Source of the DNA: Candidatus Gastranaerophilales bacterium
GTDB taxonomy: Bacteria > Cyanobacteriota > Vampirovibrionia > Gastranaerophilales > Gastranaerophilaceae
Length of the DNA: 64,000 nt
Direction: 5' to 3'
Assembly (NCBI GenBank): GCA_944325735.1
Contig: CALVBI010000002.1
Location: 186,001-250,000, forward strand
A program made the translations under genes and the position numbers. Below are positions 8,473-17,281 of the stretch, one piece after another. The notes under the pieces are model-generated. The model did not search any database and was not told where the DNA came from. It saw only the letters and a list, made by a program, of their open reading frames with translations. Numbering within the stretch: position 1 is the first letter of the stretch; each line of letters opens with the position of its first letter.

Positions 8473-9276
8473 ATGGTAGTTGAAGATTCGACAAGAGTAA
8501 AAGATTACTTAAATAAAACGAAATTAACAACGCTTGATTATGTAATTAATCCCTATGTCGGTTGTCCAAATAAGTGTTTGTACTGCTATGCTGCTTATAT
8601 GTCAAGTTTTAGCAAACATACCGAAGAGTGGGGTGAATTCATTGATGTTAAACGAACAAATAAAAAGATTAACATCTTCAAAATAAAAAATAAAAAAGTA
8701 ATGGTAAGTACTGTAACAGATCCATATAATTCTTATGAAGAAAAATATGGAATTACAAGAATGATTATGGAGCAATTGGTAAAGTCAGAGGCTTATATTA
8801 CTGTTGTTACTAAATCAAAATTGATTTTAAGAGATATAGATCTGTTAAAAAAGATGAAACATGTTGAAGTTGCGTTATCAATAAGTATAATAGATGAACA
8901 GCTCAAAAAGAAATTGGAACCAAATTCTTCTTCAATACAAGAAAGATTTGAAACTTTAAAAGAGTTAAAGCAAAATGGTATTAAGACAATTGTATTTGTA
9001 GCTCCAGTAATTCCAGAGATTACAGACTTCAAAACAATAATTGAAAAAACAAAAGAGTATACTGATGAATATTGGTTTGACATGCTTAATTTACGAAGCA
9101 GTTTCAAAACAAAAATGTTCAAATTCATAAATGAAGAATATCCTATATATAATTCAATTTATGAAAATATCTACAACAAAAAAGATCGTGAATATTTTGA
9201 TAATTTGTTTAATGAAATTGAAAAATATTGCGTGGAAAATAATATAAGGTTTAAAAATTTTTCTGCCGGCTCATAA
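8473..9276 (+). CDS. Radical SAM protein, SPL (spore photoproduct lyase-like) family
   Basis: 267 residues. CPNKCLYC (about 31-38) is a CX3CX2C [4Fe-4S]/SAM motif placed as in the SplB-like 'DNA repair photolyase' family, preceded by NPYVGC. TVTDPYNSYEEKYGITR and the following VVTKSKLILRDIDLL fit the radical SAM barrel of that group. Spore photolyase itself is unlikely because nothing suggests sporulation; most non-spore members have no known substrate. No ribosome binding site; the gene appears to be leaderless. Confidence 0.8.
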   Translation: MVVEDSTRVKDYLNKTKLTTLDYVINPYVGCPNKCLYCYAAYMSSFSKHTEEWGEFIDVKRTNKKINIFKIKNKKVMVSTVTDPYNSYEEKYGITRMIMEQLVKSEAYITVVTKSKLILRDIDLLKKMKHVEVALSISIIDEQLKKKLEPNSSSIQERFETLKELKQNGIKTIVFVAPVIPEITDFKTIIEKTKEYTDEYWFDMLNLRSSFKTKMFKFINEEYPIYNSIYENIYNKKDREYFDNLFNEIEKYCVENNIRFKNFSAGS

Positions 9277-9324
9277 ATTGCTTCTTGACAAAATAAAATA
9301 AATCTTTTTAGCCGGCTTTTCCTA
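9266..9324 (+). terminator. Possible terminator of the radical SAM gene
   Basis: GCCGGCT (9266-9272) and AGCCGGC (9311-9317) form a 7-bp stem with a long loop, followed by TTTTCC. Weak because of the long loop. Confidence 0.4.
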
Positions 9325-9328
9325 AAAC

Positions 9329-10819
9329 TTAAAGGACATTGATGAATCTCAAAAAGGCATCATGTCCTTTTTGATTTCTTTTGAATACTCCTGCGCATTC
9401 AAGGACTTTGACAAATACTAGTCCGACTTCTTTTTCAATTATTTGCATTATGTTTTCTTCATTAATATCTTCATATTTTGGCAAGAATGATTCGACCCAT
9501 TCAGCATGTTTTGCAGTGAGGTCATTTCCCCTTAAATCAGATTTATTCAAAATACATTTTGCTGTCTCTTTCAGTTCTTTTTCAAGACGAGAAGGTAATA
9601 CTGCAAGTCCCATAACTTCTATAAGTCCAATGTTTTCTTTTTTTATGTGGTGTAATTCTTGATGAGGGTGATATAGACCAAGCGGGTATTCATTTGTTGT
9701 TATGTTGTTTCTAAGTACCAAATCTAATTCAAATAAATCGCCTTTTTTGCGGGCTATTGGTGTGATTGTATTATGTGGTTCTCCGTTTGTTTGTGCAAAG
9801 ATATATGCATCTTCATCAGTGTAGTTTCGCCATTTATTAAGTATGTAATCTGCTAAATCAATTAATTTATTGGAGTTTTCATGTTGAATTCTAATTACTG
9901 ACATTGGCCATTTTACGATCCCGACTTTCACATCTTCATAGCCTTTGATTGTGAAATGTTCTTCTATTTCAGCTCTTTCCATTGCAAATTCATAGTGTCC
10001 ACCTTGAAAATGGTCATGGGAAAGGATTGAACCTCCGACTATCGGTAAATCGGCATTTGAACCTACAAAGTAGTGAGGGAATAGTTTTATAAAGTCAAAT
10101 AACTTTTTAAAAGTGCTTTTGTTTATTACCATTGGTATGTGTTGACTATTTAAGACAATACAATGTTCATTGTAATAAACATATGGAGAGTATTGGAAAT
10201 ACCAACTTTCTCCATCAATTTCTATAGGTATAATTCTGTGGTTCCCTCTTGCAGGGTGATTTATTCTGCCTGCGTAGCCTTCATTTTCTGCACATAACAT
10301 GCATTTAGGGTAGCCGCTTTGTTTTGCAATTTTAGCGGCAGCGATAGCTTTTGGATCTTTTTCAGGTTTTGACAGATTTATGGATAAATCCAATTTTCCA
10401 TATTCAGTATCTGTTTGCCATCGTAAATCTTTTTCTATTCTGTATCTTCTTATATAATCAGTATCTTGGCTGAATTTATAATACCAATCAGTAGCTTTTT
10501 GAGGAGAATCTAAATATAATTTTTTGAATTCTTCTATGATTTCATGTGGGGGAGATACAAGTGTACTCATGATTTTTGTGTCAAATAAATCGCGGTATAC
10601 AATGCTGTCTTCAATTAGTTTCTTTTCAACTGCATAGTCAAGAATTTCTTTTAGAGTTGTTTCAAGATTAATATTTTCATAGTTTTGTGCAGGTGCTATG
10701 AATTCATCAAGATTAAGAATTTCAAGAATTCTGTTTATAACATAGTTTTTATCTTGAGGGGTTATTAAATCTTTTTCAATCCCATATTGTACGAGTTTTT
10801 CAATTGAATCAAAAATCAT
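9329..10819 (-). CDS. galT: UDP-glucose-hexose-1-phosphate uridylyltransferase, class II (GalT)
   Basis: 496 residues from the ATG at 10819, which has AGAGGT upstream; an in-frame extension to 10885 would overlap galK and is not needed. Length and motifs match the class II GalT type found mainly in Firmicutes, not the class I E. coli type. ILSHDHFQGGHYEFAME carries the HxH active-site histidines; PKCMLCAENEGYAGR is also typical. It exchanges UDP between glucose-1-P and galactose-1-P in the Leloir pathway. Cotranscribed after galK (20 nt gap). Confidence 0.92.
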   Translation of the reverse strand: MIFDSIEKLVQYGIEKDLITPQDKNYVINRILEILNLDEFIAPAQNYENINLETTLKEILDYAVEKKLIEDSIVYRDLFDTKIMSTLVSPPHEIIEEFKKLYLDSPQKATDWYYKFSQDTDYIRRYRIEKDLRWQTDTEYGKLDLSINLSKPEKDPKAIAAAKIAKQSGYPKCMLCAENEGYAGRINHPARGNHRIIPIEIDGESWYFQYSPYVYYNEHCIVLNSQHIPMVINKSTFKKLFDFIKLFPHYFVGSNADLPIVGGSILSHDHFQGGHYEFAMERAEIEEHFTIKGYEDVKVGIVKWPMSVIRIQHENSNKLIDLADYILNKWRNYTDEDAYIFAQTNGEPHNTITPIARKKGDLFELDLVLRNNITTNEYPLGLYHPHQELHHIKKENIGLIEVMGLAVLPSRLEKELKETAKCILNKSDLRGNDLTAKHAEWVESFLPKYEDINEENIMQIIEKEVGLVFVKVLECAGVFKRNQKGHDAFLRFINVL

Positions 10820-10839
10820 ATTAGTATTACCTCTTGTGA

Positions 10840-12078
10840 TTATAATCTTGTGCCGCCCACAGGTCTGATAGAAAGAATATGACAATTATTTTTGCCAACA
10901 ATTTTTTCAATATTTTCTTTAAAACTATTAAGTATTTCTTGTGGTACAAATGCTTGTACAGTTCCTGCAAAGCCGCCGCCATGGACTCTATATGCACCTT
11001 TATCTTTTAAAAGCTCATCACACATTGCAAGTACAATTCCAACTGCCTGCTCTTTAGATGATCCGCAGACGCAGACGTTTTGTAAGTACATATAAGATGA
11101 GTAGCCTGATTCTTTGACAATTTTTAAAAATTTATCAAAGTCGCCATTTTCAAGAGCTTTAGCTTCTTCAATTGCTCTTTCATTTTCGTTAAAGAAATGC
11201 AGTGCTCTTAGAACAGCTCTATCTCCTGCTAATTTTCTCAACTCAGGTATAGCTTTTATAAATTCTTCTTTTTTTACATCTCTTAAGTAGTCTTGATGAA
11301 AATGCTTTGCAATTTTTTTCATTTCATAAGGAATTGCAGCATATTCATCGGTCAAATCTGCATGATCTGCACCGGAATCAATTATGCATAGAGCATATCC
11401 TGTTTTTGTAAAGTCAAAATCGACTTTTTTTATAATTGGATTTTCTGTATCGTTAAAGTCAATAGAGATAATTCCTCCGACTGAAGATGCCATTTGATCC
11501 ATTAGTCCGCAAGGTTTGCCAAAATAAATATTTTCAGCGTATTGTCCAATTTTAGCTATTTCTACATCAGAAATTTTATTTTCAAAAAATAATCCGTTTA
11601 TAACATTCCCGATCAGAACTTCAAATGCTGCAGAAGATGATAGGCCTGATCCTTTTAGAACATTTGATGTTGTATAGCAGTCAAAACCTTTAACTTCGCA
11701 GCCAAGTTCTTTAAATTTTGCACAAACTCCTCTAATTAATGCTTTTGCTTGGTTATATTCATTTTTATCAGGAGAAAGCTCATTAATATTTATTACATCT
11801 AAAGGGTAGCCTTCTGATTGTACTCTAATTTCATTTGTCCCATTAAGACTTGCTGCTGCAATGACATCTAAGTTGACACTTGCTGCAAGAACGCAACCGT
11901 GTTGGTGGTCTGTGTGATTCCCTCCGATTTCAGTTCGTCCTGGTGCAGAAAATAAGCTTATTTCATTTTGGTTTTTAAATGTGTTTTTAAAATTCTCAAT
12001 CAGATTTTGTATTCTTTTTTCATAGAAATCAATATCTTTTGTGCAGTAGATTTTTTCCAATTCTTCTCTCTTAATCAT
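10840..12078 (-). CDS. galK: Galactokinase (GalK)
   Basis: 412 residues of the GHMP kinase family. FSAPGRTEIGGNHTDHQHG is the galactokinase signature, GSGLSSSAAFE the phosphate-binding loop and VHGGGFAGTVQAF the C-terminal GHMP motif. It makes galactose-1-phosphate for GalT. Start preceded by AAAAGGAG. Divergent from the sugar transporter at 12226, with about 147 bp between them carrying both promoters. galE is not in the window. Confidence 0.95.
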   Translation of the reverse strand: MIKREELEKIYCTKDIDFYEKRIQNLIENFKNTFKNQNEISLFSAPGRTEIGGNHTDHQHGCVLAASVNLDVIAAASLNGTNEIRVQSEGYPLDVININELSPDKNEYNQAKALIRGVCAKFKELGCEVKGFDCYTTSNVLKGSGLSSSAAFEVLIGNVINGLFFENKISDVEIAKIGQYAENIYFGKPCGLMDQMASSVGGIISIDFNDTENPIIKKVDFDFTKTGYALCIIDSGADHADLTDEYAAIPYEMKKIAKHFHQDYLRDVKKEEFIKAIPELRKLAGDRAVLRALHFFNENERAIEEAKALENGDFDKFLKIVKESGYSSYMYLQNVCVCGSSKEQAVGIVLAMCDELLKDKGAYRVHGGGFAGTVQAFVPQEILNSFKENIEKIVGKNNCHILSIRPVGGTRL

Positions 12079-12225
12079 AAAACTCCTTTTTATGATTATC
12101 TTATACCCTGAATGAATAATATAGAAACATCTAAATATATTATTTGAAGTATAAAATATATGAAAAAATATGATAAAATTTTAAAAAATTGGGTATATAT
12201 AAATTATTATTTAGGAGATTTTAGT

Positions 12226-13638
12226 ATGGAAGATTGTATTAACACTTGCGATGAGGGCAGAGTTAAAAAAGCTAAACGCATGAAGATTTTTATCTCTTTT
12301 GCTGCCGGTATGGCAGGGCTTTTATTTGGTCTTGATATTGGTGTAATATCAGGAGCTTTGCCTTTTATTACTACGCATTTTGAATTGACAAGCCGTTTGC
12401 AAGAATGGGTTGTAAGCACAATGATGTTAGGTGCAGCATTTGGTGCAATGTCTACCGGTTGGATTTCTTTCAAATTGGGTAGAAAAAAGAGTTTGATGTC
12501 TGGTGCAGCATTGTTTGTATTAGGATCAATCGGTTGTGCTTGTGCTCCGAACGTTGCAACTCTGTTAATTTCTAGAGTTATGCTTGGCTTTGCTGTCGGT
12601 ATAGCATCTTATGTCGCTCCTTTGTATCTTTCAGAAATGTCTGAAAAGGAAGATAGAGGAAAACTTATTTCTATGTATCAAATGATGGTAACAATAGGTA
12701 TTCTTGTTGCATTTATTTCTGATACTATATTTAGTTACGGCGGTCATTGGAGATTAATGCTCGGAGTTATAAGTATTCCTGCATTATTGTTGATGGTATC
12801 TGTATTTGGATTACCGGATAGCCCTAGATGGTTAGCATCTAAAGGCCATTTTGAAAAAGCAAAAGATATTTTAAGAATGCTGTCTACTACAGATGCAAAA
12901 GCTGACGGAGAGTTATCTGAAATTCGTGAAAGCTTGAAAGTTAAACAGGAAGGCTGGGGACTTTTCAGAGCTAATAAAAATGTGCGTCGTGCTGTATATC
13001 TTGGAATGTTATTGCAGGCAATGCAACAATTTACAGGTATGAATGTAATTTTGTATTATGCGCCTCAAATATTTAAACATGCAGGATTTGCAAATACTGA
13101 ACAACAAATGATTGCAACTGTAATTTGCGGTTTGACAAACTCATTAGCAACATTAATTGCGATGAAAACTGTTGATAAACAAGGTAGAAAACCTATTTTG
13201 AAAATCGGTTTTGCAGGCATGGCAATGGGGTCATTCTTGTTAGGTTTGTGCCTATATATGATAAATGCAGGATTTAGTGCATTATGGATTTCTATTTCTG
13301 CTATTGTAATGACTTTATTCTTTATTACAAGTTTCGCAATGAGTGCAGGTCCTGTTATTTGGATTTTGTGTTCTGAAATTCAACCATTGAAAAGCAGAGA
13401 TTTTGGTGTAGCTTGTTCTACTACTACAAACTGGATTGTAAACATGATTATCGGTGCTACATTCCTTACATTGATTAATACATTTGGTATTGCAGTTACA
13501 TTCTGGATTTATACTGCATTGAACTTATTATTTATTGTATTGACAATATTATTAATACCTGAAACTAAAGGTATTTCTCTTGAAAATATAGAGAAAAACT
13601 TAATGGATGGTAAACCTCTTAAAGAAATTGGTGTTTAA
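12226..13638 (+). CDS. Sugar:proton symporter, MFS sugar porter family (probably galactose)
   Basis: 470 residues from the ATG at 12226 (TAGGAG 8 nt upstream); an upstream in-frame ATG at 12160 has no ribosome binding site. Twelve membrane segments with the sugar-porter signatures [55 protein letters not shown] and [12 protein letters not shown]. Resembles GalP/XylE/AraE. The galactose genes around it make galactose the likely substrate. Confidence 0.9.
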   Translation: MEDCINTCDEGRVKKAKRMKIFISFAAGMAGLLFGLDIGVISGALPFITTHFELTSRLQEWVVSTMMLGAAFGAMSTGWISFKLGRKKSLMSGAALFVLGSIGCACAPNVATLLISRVMLGFAVGIASYVAPLYLSEMSEKEDRGKLISMYQMMVTIGILVAFISDTIFSYGGHWRLMLGVISIPALLLMVSVFGLPDSPRWLASKGHFEKAKDILRMLSTTDAKADGELSEIRESLKVKQEGWGLFRANKNVRRAVYLGMLLQAMQQFTGMNVILYYAPQIFKHAGFANTEQQMIATVICGLTNSLATLIAMKTVDKQGRKPILKIGFAGMAMGSFLLGLCLYMINAGFSALWISISAIVMTLFFITSFAMSAGPVIWILCSEIQPLKSRDFGVACSTTTNWIVNMIIGATFLTLINTFGIAVTFWIYTALNLLFIVLTILLIPETKGISLENIEKNLMDGKPLKEIGV

Positions 13639-13642
13639 CAAT

Positions 13643-13677
13643 AAAAAAACGCTTGCATTTAATGCAAGCGTTTTTTT
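13643..13677. terminator. Bidirectional terminator
   Basis: Long stem AACGCTTGCATT/AATGCAAGCGTT flanked by A-run and T-run, between the convergent transporter and amylomaltase-like genes. Confidence 0.85.
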
Positions 13678-15565
13678 ATGCGGTAATTTTATTATCAGTT
13701 TTTTCGTTATGATGAGATTTGTTTTTGTATATTGAATAACCGCCGCCTATTGCTGTTAGAATCCCTGCTGTAAACCATAATATTTTAGATGTTTTAGTAT
13801 GTTTGGGAATATTTTCTGATGAAATAAGTTTAATATCGTCTTCAGCAATATCTTGTATTTTGTTTACAATATTGGCTTCTTTTTCTGTTAAAATATCTCT
13901 GAATTTAACAATTTTTGAATACAATTCATTATGAGATTTGTCAAATCCTTTTGCTTTGAAGATTTTTTCAAGAGAGTCCATAATATTATATCCGTAACCT
14001 TCTTGTAAAGATTCTTGGTAAGCTTTTTTATAGTCTGCAGGAACTTTGTATCTAAAATTTAAGTGAATATCTCCTTCTTTTTCGCAACAATGTCCGTTAA
14101 ATCTTTCTTCACGTCCAAAAACATCCATAAAGAAAAACATGTTATTTTTAGCCATTGTGATTTCTGCAAATTTGGCTTTTGCGAATTCTATTGGGTTTTC
14201 TAATACATCTTTAGGGATATTAAGAATTCTTGATAAAGGATTAATGTTTTTATTTTTATGAATATTATCGAAATTGCATACATCTGGTATCCCGTTTGCA
14301 ATTTGTCTTAGAGGTTGAGGATCGTGATTTCCTACTCCAATTACAAATTCATCAGGAGACCATTTATGATGATTTAAAAATGCATCATTTGATCCCCAAT
14401 CATCGCCCATATAAGTACTACCATAAACTTTAACTCTATTTTTTATAGGTTCTATTAATTTACCGTCTTTAAATGCTGTGAAATCATCAGGACCTGCATC
14501 AAACTCATAAATTATATTATGTAGATCGAAATCATCTCCTTTAACTTCTTTAACCCATTTTTCGATAAGATTTACTAGGTCACTACCCATTTCTTTTTTA
14601 TTTTCATTTAAAATTCTTGTTTCTCCTTTAGGAGTAATAATTGGAGTGACATAATTCCAAGCGGCATCAACTCTTAGCATGTCATATCTTTTAGCTGCAA
14701 GTTGGAATTTCATTTTTAATAATTTATGAGCATCGCTTGTTTCATCTAAAATTTGGTCAAAGTTTAATGATGGTATTTCCCAAGTTGGTATGCCTATAAA
14801 ATGGTCTTTTTTAAATGCATTAGGAAATGCTCTTACTTCATCGTCACAAAAATTAATTGCGATATCTCCACATAGTTTAAGTCCTTTTTGGTGAAGGTTT
14901 TCAACTCCTTTTTTATGATGTTCTTCTGCAAGGAATTGTTTAAATTTAAAAAATTCTTGATCTGGTTCATGATTTCTTTTAAAATTTAACCAGTCATTAT
15001 TTTCTTCTATAAAGTTTTTATATTTTTGTTTTAATTTAGAATTTTCATCGAGTTTGTTAAATCTTTCAAATGCTATTTTCAAAGCCTTATTTTGCGGGCT
15101 GTCTTTGCCCATAATGTTTTCAAAATTAGCTATTTCGAATCCTTTTTTTAAATTTAAAGAATTCTTTTTTACAATATCGTTATATTCTTCTTGAGTAAGC
15201 AAGTTAAAATATTCATCAGTTGTAAGTAATTGTGTATTAATATTTTGATTTCCAAGTGCAAGTGCAGATCCGTCATAGTGTATACCATAAAAATCCCCTT
15301 CAGGCAGGTCTTGTACAACATTAAAATCAATATATGTTTTCATATAATCAAGATAATCAATAGCTTCTTTTGAGGCTAAATTTCCGACTCCTGTGTTAAA
15401 AGAGTCTGCTTGAGGTAAACTTGTTGACGGCATTATAAAAATAGAATTCCCGGTTTGTCCAGATAATTTTTTCCCTTCTTTTAAAGTGTTTTTAAACTCC
15501 TCAATTTCTTCCTGTTTTAAAGCTCGCCCAAAGGATACATTTGGTAAAATTTGTCCTACTTTCAT
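13676..15565 (-). CDS. Amylomaltase-like (4-alpha-glucanotransferase-type) protein with C-terminal membrane helix
   Basis: 629 residues. GNSIFIMPSTSLPQ near the N-terminus, MLRVDAAWNYVTP (about 295-307, in the place of the catalytic RxD strand) and VIGVGNHDPQPLRQIANG (in the place of the conserved NHD) fit a GH13/GH77 alpha-glucanotransferase barrel, but the sequence is divergent. Unusually it ends with a hydrophobic helix (LWFTAGILTAIGGGYSIY) and a charged tail, and begins with PNVSFGRA, a short motif repeated at other N-termini in this lineage. Between the galactose transporter and galM, it may free or rearrange glucosyl units. AGGAG precedes the ATG. Confidence 0.65.
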   Translation of the reverse strand: MKVGQILPNVSFGRALKQEEIEEFKNTLKEGKKLSGQTGNSIFIMPSTSLPQADSFNTGVGNLASKEAIDYLDYMKTYIDFNVVQDLPEGDFYGIHYDGSALALGNQNINTQLLTTDEYFNLLTQEEYNDIVKKNSLNLKKGFEIANFENIMGKDSPQNKALKIAFERFNKLDENSKLKQKYKNFIEENNDWLNFKRNHEPDQEFFKFKQFLAEEHHKKGVENLHQKGLKLCGDIAINFCDDEVRAFPNAFKKDHFIGIPTWEIPSLNFDQILDETSDAHKLLKMKFQLAAKRYDMLRVDAAWNYVTPIITPKGETRILNENKKEMGSDLVNLIEKWVKEVKGDDFDLHNIIYEFDAGPDDFTAFKDGKLIEPIKNRVKVYGSTYMGDDWGSNDAFLNHHKWSPDEFVIGVGNHDPQPLRQIANGIPDVCNFDNIHKNKNINPLSRILNIPKDVLENPIEFAKAKFAEITMAKNNMFFFMDVFGREERFNGHCCEKEGDIHLNFRYKVPADYKKAYQESLQEGYGYNIMDSLEKIFKAKGFDKSHNELYSKIVKFRDILTEKEANIVNKIQDIAEDDIKLISSENIPKHTKTSKILWFTAGILTAIGGGYSIYKNKSHHNEKTDNKITA

Positions 15566-15616
15566 TGTTAACTAACTCCTATTTTTGATTGCAAAAAACG
15601 TAAATATATTTTTTTG

Positions 15617-16594
15617 TTATTTTATATTGAATTTGTAAATAATATTTTTATTGTATAGTTCATCTGATTTTAAAATTGGTTTTTCAAAATTATCATTAGC
15701 AAAAGCGTTTGGAAAATACTGACATTCCAAACAGAAACCTGAATGATTTTTTATTGGAATATTATTTTTTCCGTTTTCAGCGCCATCAAGAAAATTCCCA
15801 CTATAGAATTGAAGCCCCGGTAAATCTGTTGAAACTTCAAGTTCAATCCCGCTTAATTCGCTATATGCTGTTGCGATTTTTCTAATTTCACCATTATAAT
15901 TATTTAGTACCCAGTTGTTGTCAAAACCTTTAGCATATTGAATTTGATAATATTCATTATTAATATCTTTTTCAATATACTGTGGATTTCTAAAATCCAT
16001 TGGAGTGTTTTCAACTGGTATAATTTTTCCTGTTGGAATAGATTCTTGATTGTTTTCTGTGAAATAGTCTGCAAGAATTTGTACTTGGTGTTGCAAGATG
16101 TTTCCATAACCGTTAAGGTTAAAGTAAGTATGATTTGTAAGATTACATACGGTGGTTTTATTGGTTGTTGCTTTATAATTAATTATCAATGAATTATCTT
16201 TTAAGGTATATGTGACTTTTACATGAAGTTCTCCAGGGTAGTTTTCTTCTCCGTCTTCTGATATGTAATTCAATTCTACTCCGTTTTCAATTTCTTTTGA
16301 ATTCCATGTTTTTTTATCAAAACCTATATTACCGCCATGAAGATGATTTTTACTGTCATTGCAATTTAATTGATATTGAGTACCGTCAATTTCTATTAAA
16401 CCGTTTTTTATTCTGTTACAGCATCGTCCGACAGTTGCACCTATGTATTTTGTCTGTCTTTTATATTTTTCAATGTCATCATAACCAAGTACTACATCAA
16501 CAATTTTCCCATTTCTGTCAGGAGTCTTTATTGATATTATGGATGCACCGAATTCTGAAATTTCTACTTCTAAATAATCATTCTTTAAAATCAT
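15617..16594 (-). CDS. galM: Galactose mutarotase (aldose 1-epimerase)
   Basis: 325 residues. GATVGRCCNRI, NHLHGGNIGFDKKTW and NLTNHTYFNLNG (catalytic/ligand histidines) and LECQYFPNAFAN near the end are aldose 1-epimerase signatures. It interconverts alpha and beta galactose for GalK. The ATG at 16594 has no ribosome binding site and lies exactly 6 nt after TG-T-TATCAT, so it should be leaderless. It shares the 16595-16648 region with the divergent flavoprotein gene. Confidence 0.92.
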   Translation of the reverse strand: MILKNDYLEVEISEFGASIISIKTPDRNGKIVDVVLGYDDIEKYKRQTKYIGATVGRCCNRIKNGLIEIDGTQYQLNCNDSKNHLHGGNIGFDKKTWNSKEIENGVELNYISEDGEENYPGELHVKVTYTLKDNSLIINYKATTNKTTVCNLTNHTYFNLNGYGNILQHQVQILADYFTENNQESIPTGKIIPVENTPMDFRNPQYIEKDINNEYYQIQYAKGFDNNWVLNNYNGEIRKIATAYSELSGIELEVSTDLPGLQFYSGNFLDGAENGKNNIPIKNHSGFCLECQYFPNAFANDNFEKPILKSDELYNKNIIYKFNIK

Positions 16595-16600
16595 GATTTT

Positions 16601-16609
16601 ATGATAACA
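16601..16609 (-). promoter_or_regulatory. Extended -10 (TGTTATCAT) for galM
   Basis: Reads TG-T-TATCAT on the minus strand, then AAAATC, then the ATG: a 6-nt gap predicts transcription start at the A of the ATG. Confidence 0.5.
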
Positions 16610-16648
16610 TAAGAATTGTATTTTGAGTAAATTTTTAGGAGAAAATAT

Positions 16649-17281
16649 ATGAAAGTTTTATTATTTAATGGTAGTTCTAATGAACTTGGGTGCACTTATA
16701 CAGCTTTAAAAGAAATTGCAGATGTGTTAGAAAATAATGGAATTCAATCAGAAATTATTCAAATCGGAAAAGGTCCTATACGTGATTGTATTGGTTGTGG
16801 GGCTTGTAGAAAAGTTGGTGGTCAATGCGTGTTTAAAGATGATATTGTAAATGAATCAATTGCAAAAGCAAAAGATGCTGACGGTTTTATTTTTGGCTCA
16901 CCTGTTTATTATGCACATCCTAGCGGAAGACTTTTATCGTTTATGGATAGATTATTTTATGCAGGCGGTGCAAATTTTAAATTCAAACCTGCAGCAGCAA
17001 TAGCATCTGCAAGACGTGCTGGAACTACAGCATCTTTAGATGCTATTATCAAGCATTTTACAATAAATCAAATGCCTGTTGTATCTTCAAATTATTGGCC
17101 TATGGTACATGGCGGTCAAAATTGTCCTGATGATGTGAAAAAAGATTTGGAAGGTTTGCAGGTTATGCGTACTTTAGGTAATAATATGGCGTGGCTTTTA
17201 AAATGTATTGATGCCGGTAAAAAATCAGGGATTAATTATCCAACTGAAGAAGAAAGAATTTGGACTAATTTTATCCGCTAA
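16649..17281 (+). CDS. Flavodoxin-like NAD(P)H-dependent oxidoreductase (iron-sulfur flavoprotein type)
   Basis: 210 residues. MKVLLFNGSSNELGCTYTAL binds FMN phosphate, DCIGCGACRKVGGQC (about 47-61) is the cysteine cluster of Isf-like flavoproteins, and FGSPVYYAHPSGRLLSFMDR is the second FMN loop. It probably reduces quinones or other electron acceptors. TAGGAG precedes the ATG. A second member of this family is at 24529. Confidence 0.85.
   Translation: MKVLLFNGSSNELGCTYTALKEIADVLENNGIQSEIIQIGKGPIRDCIGCGACRKVGGQCVFKDDIVNESIAKAKDADGFIFGSPVYYAHPSGRLLSFMDRLFYAGGANFKFKPAAAIASARRAGTTASLDAIIKHFTINQMPVVSSNYWPMVHGGQNCPDDVKKDLEGLQVMRTLGNNMAWLLKCIDAGKKSGINYPTEEERIWTNFIR

Noticed and set aside
9277-9328. 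CRISPR or other repeat array
   Set aside because: Only the single GCCGGCT inverted repeat is present; no repeat-spacer pattern anywhere in the window.
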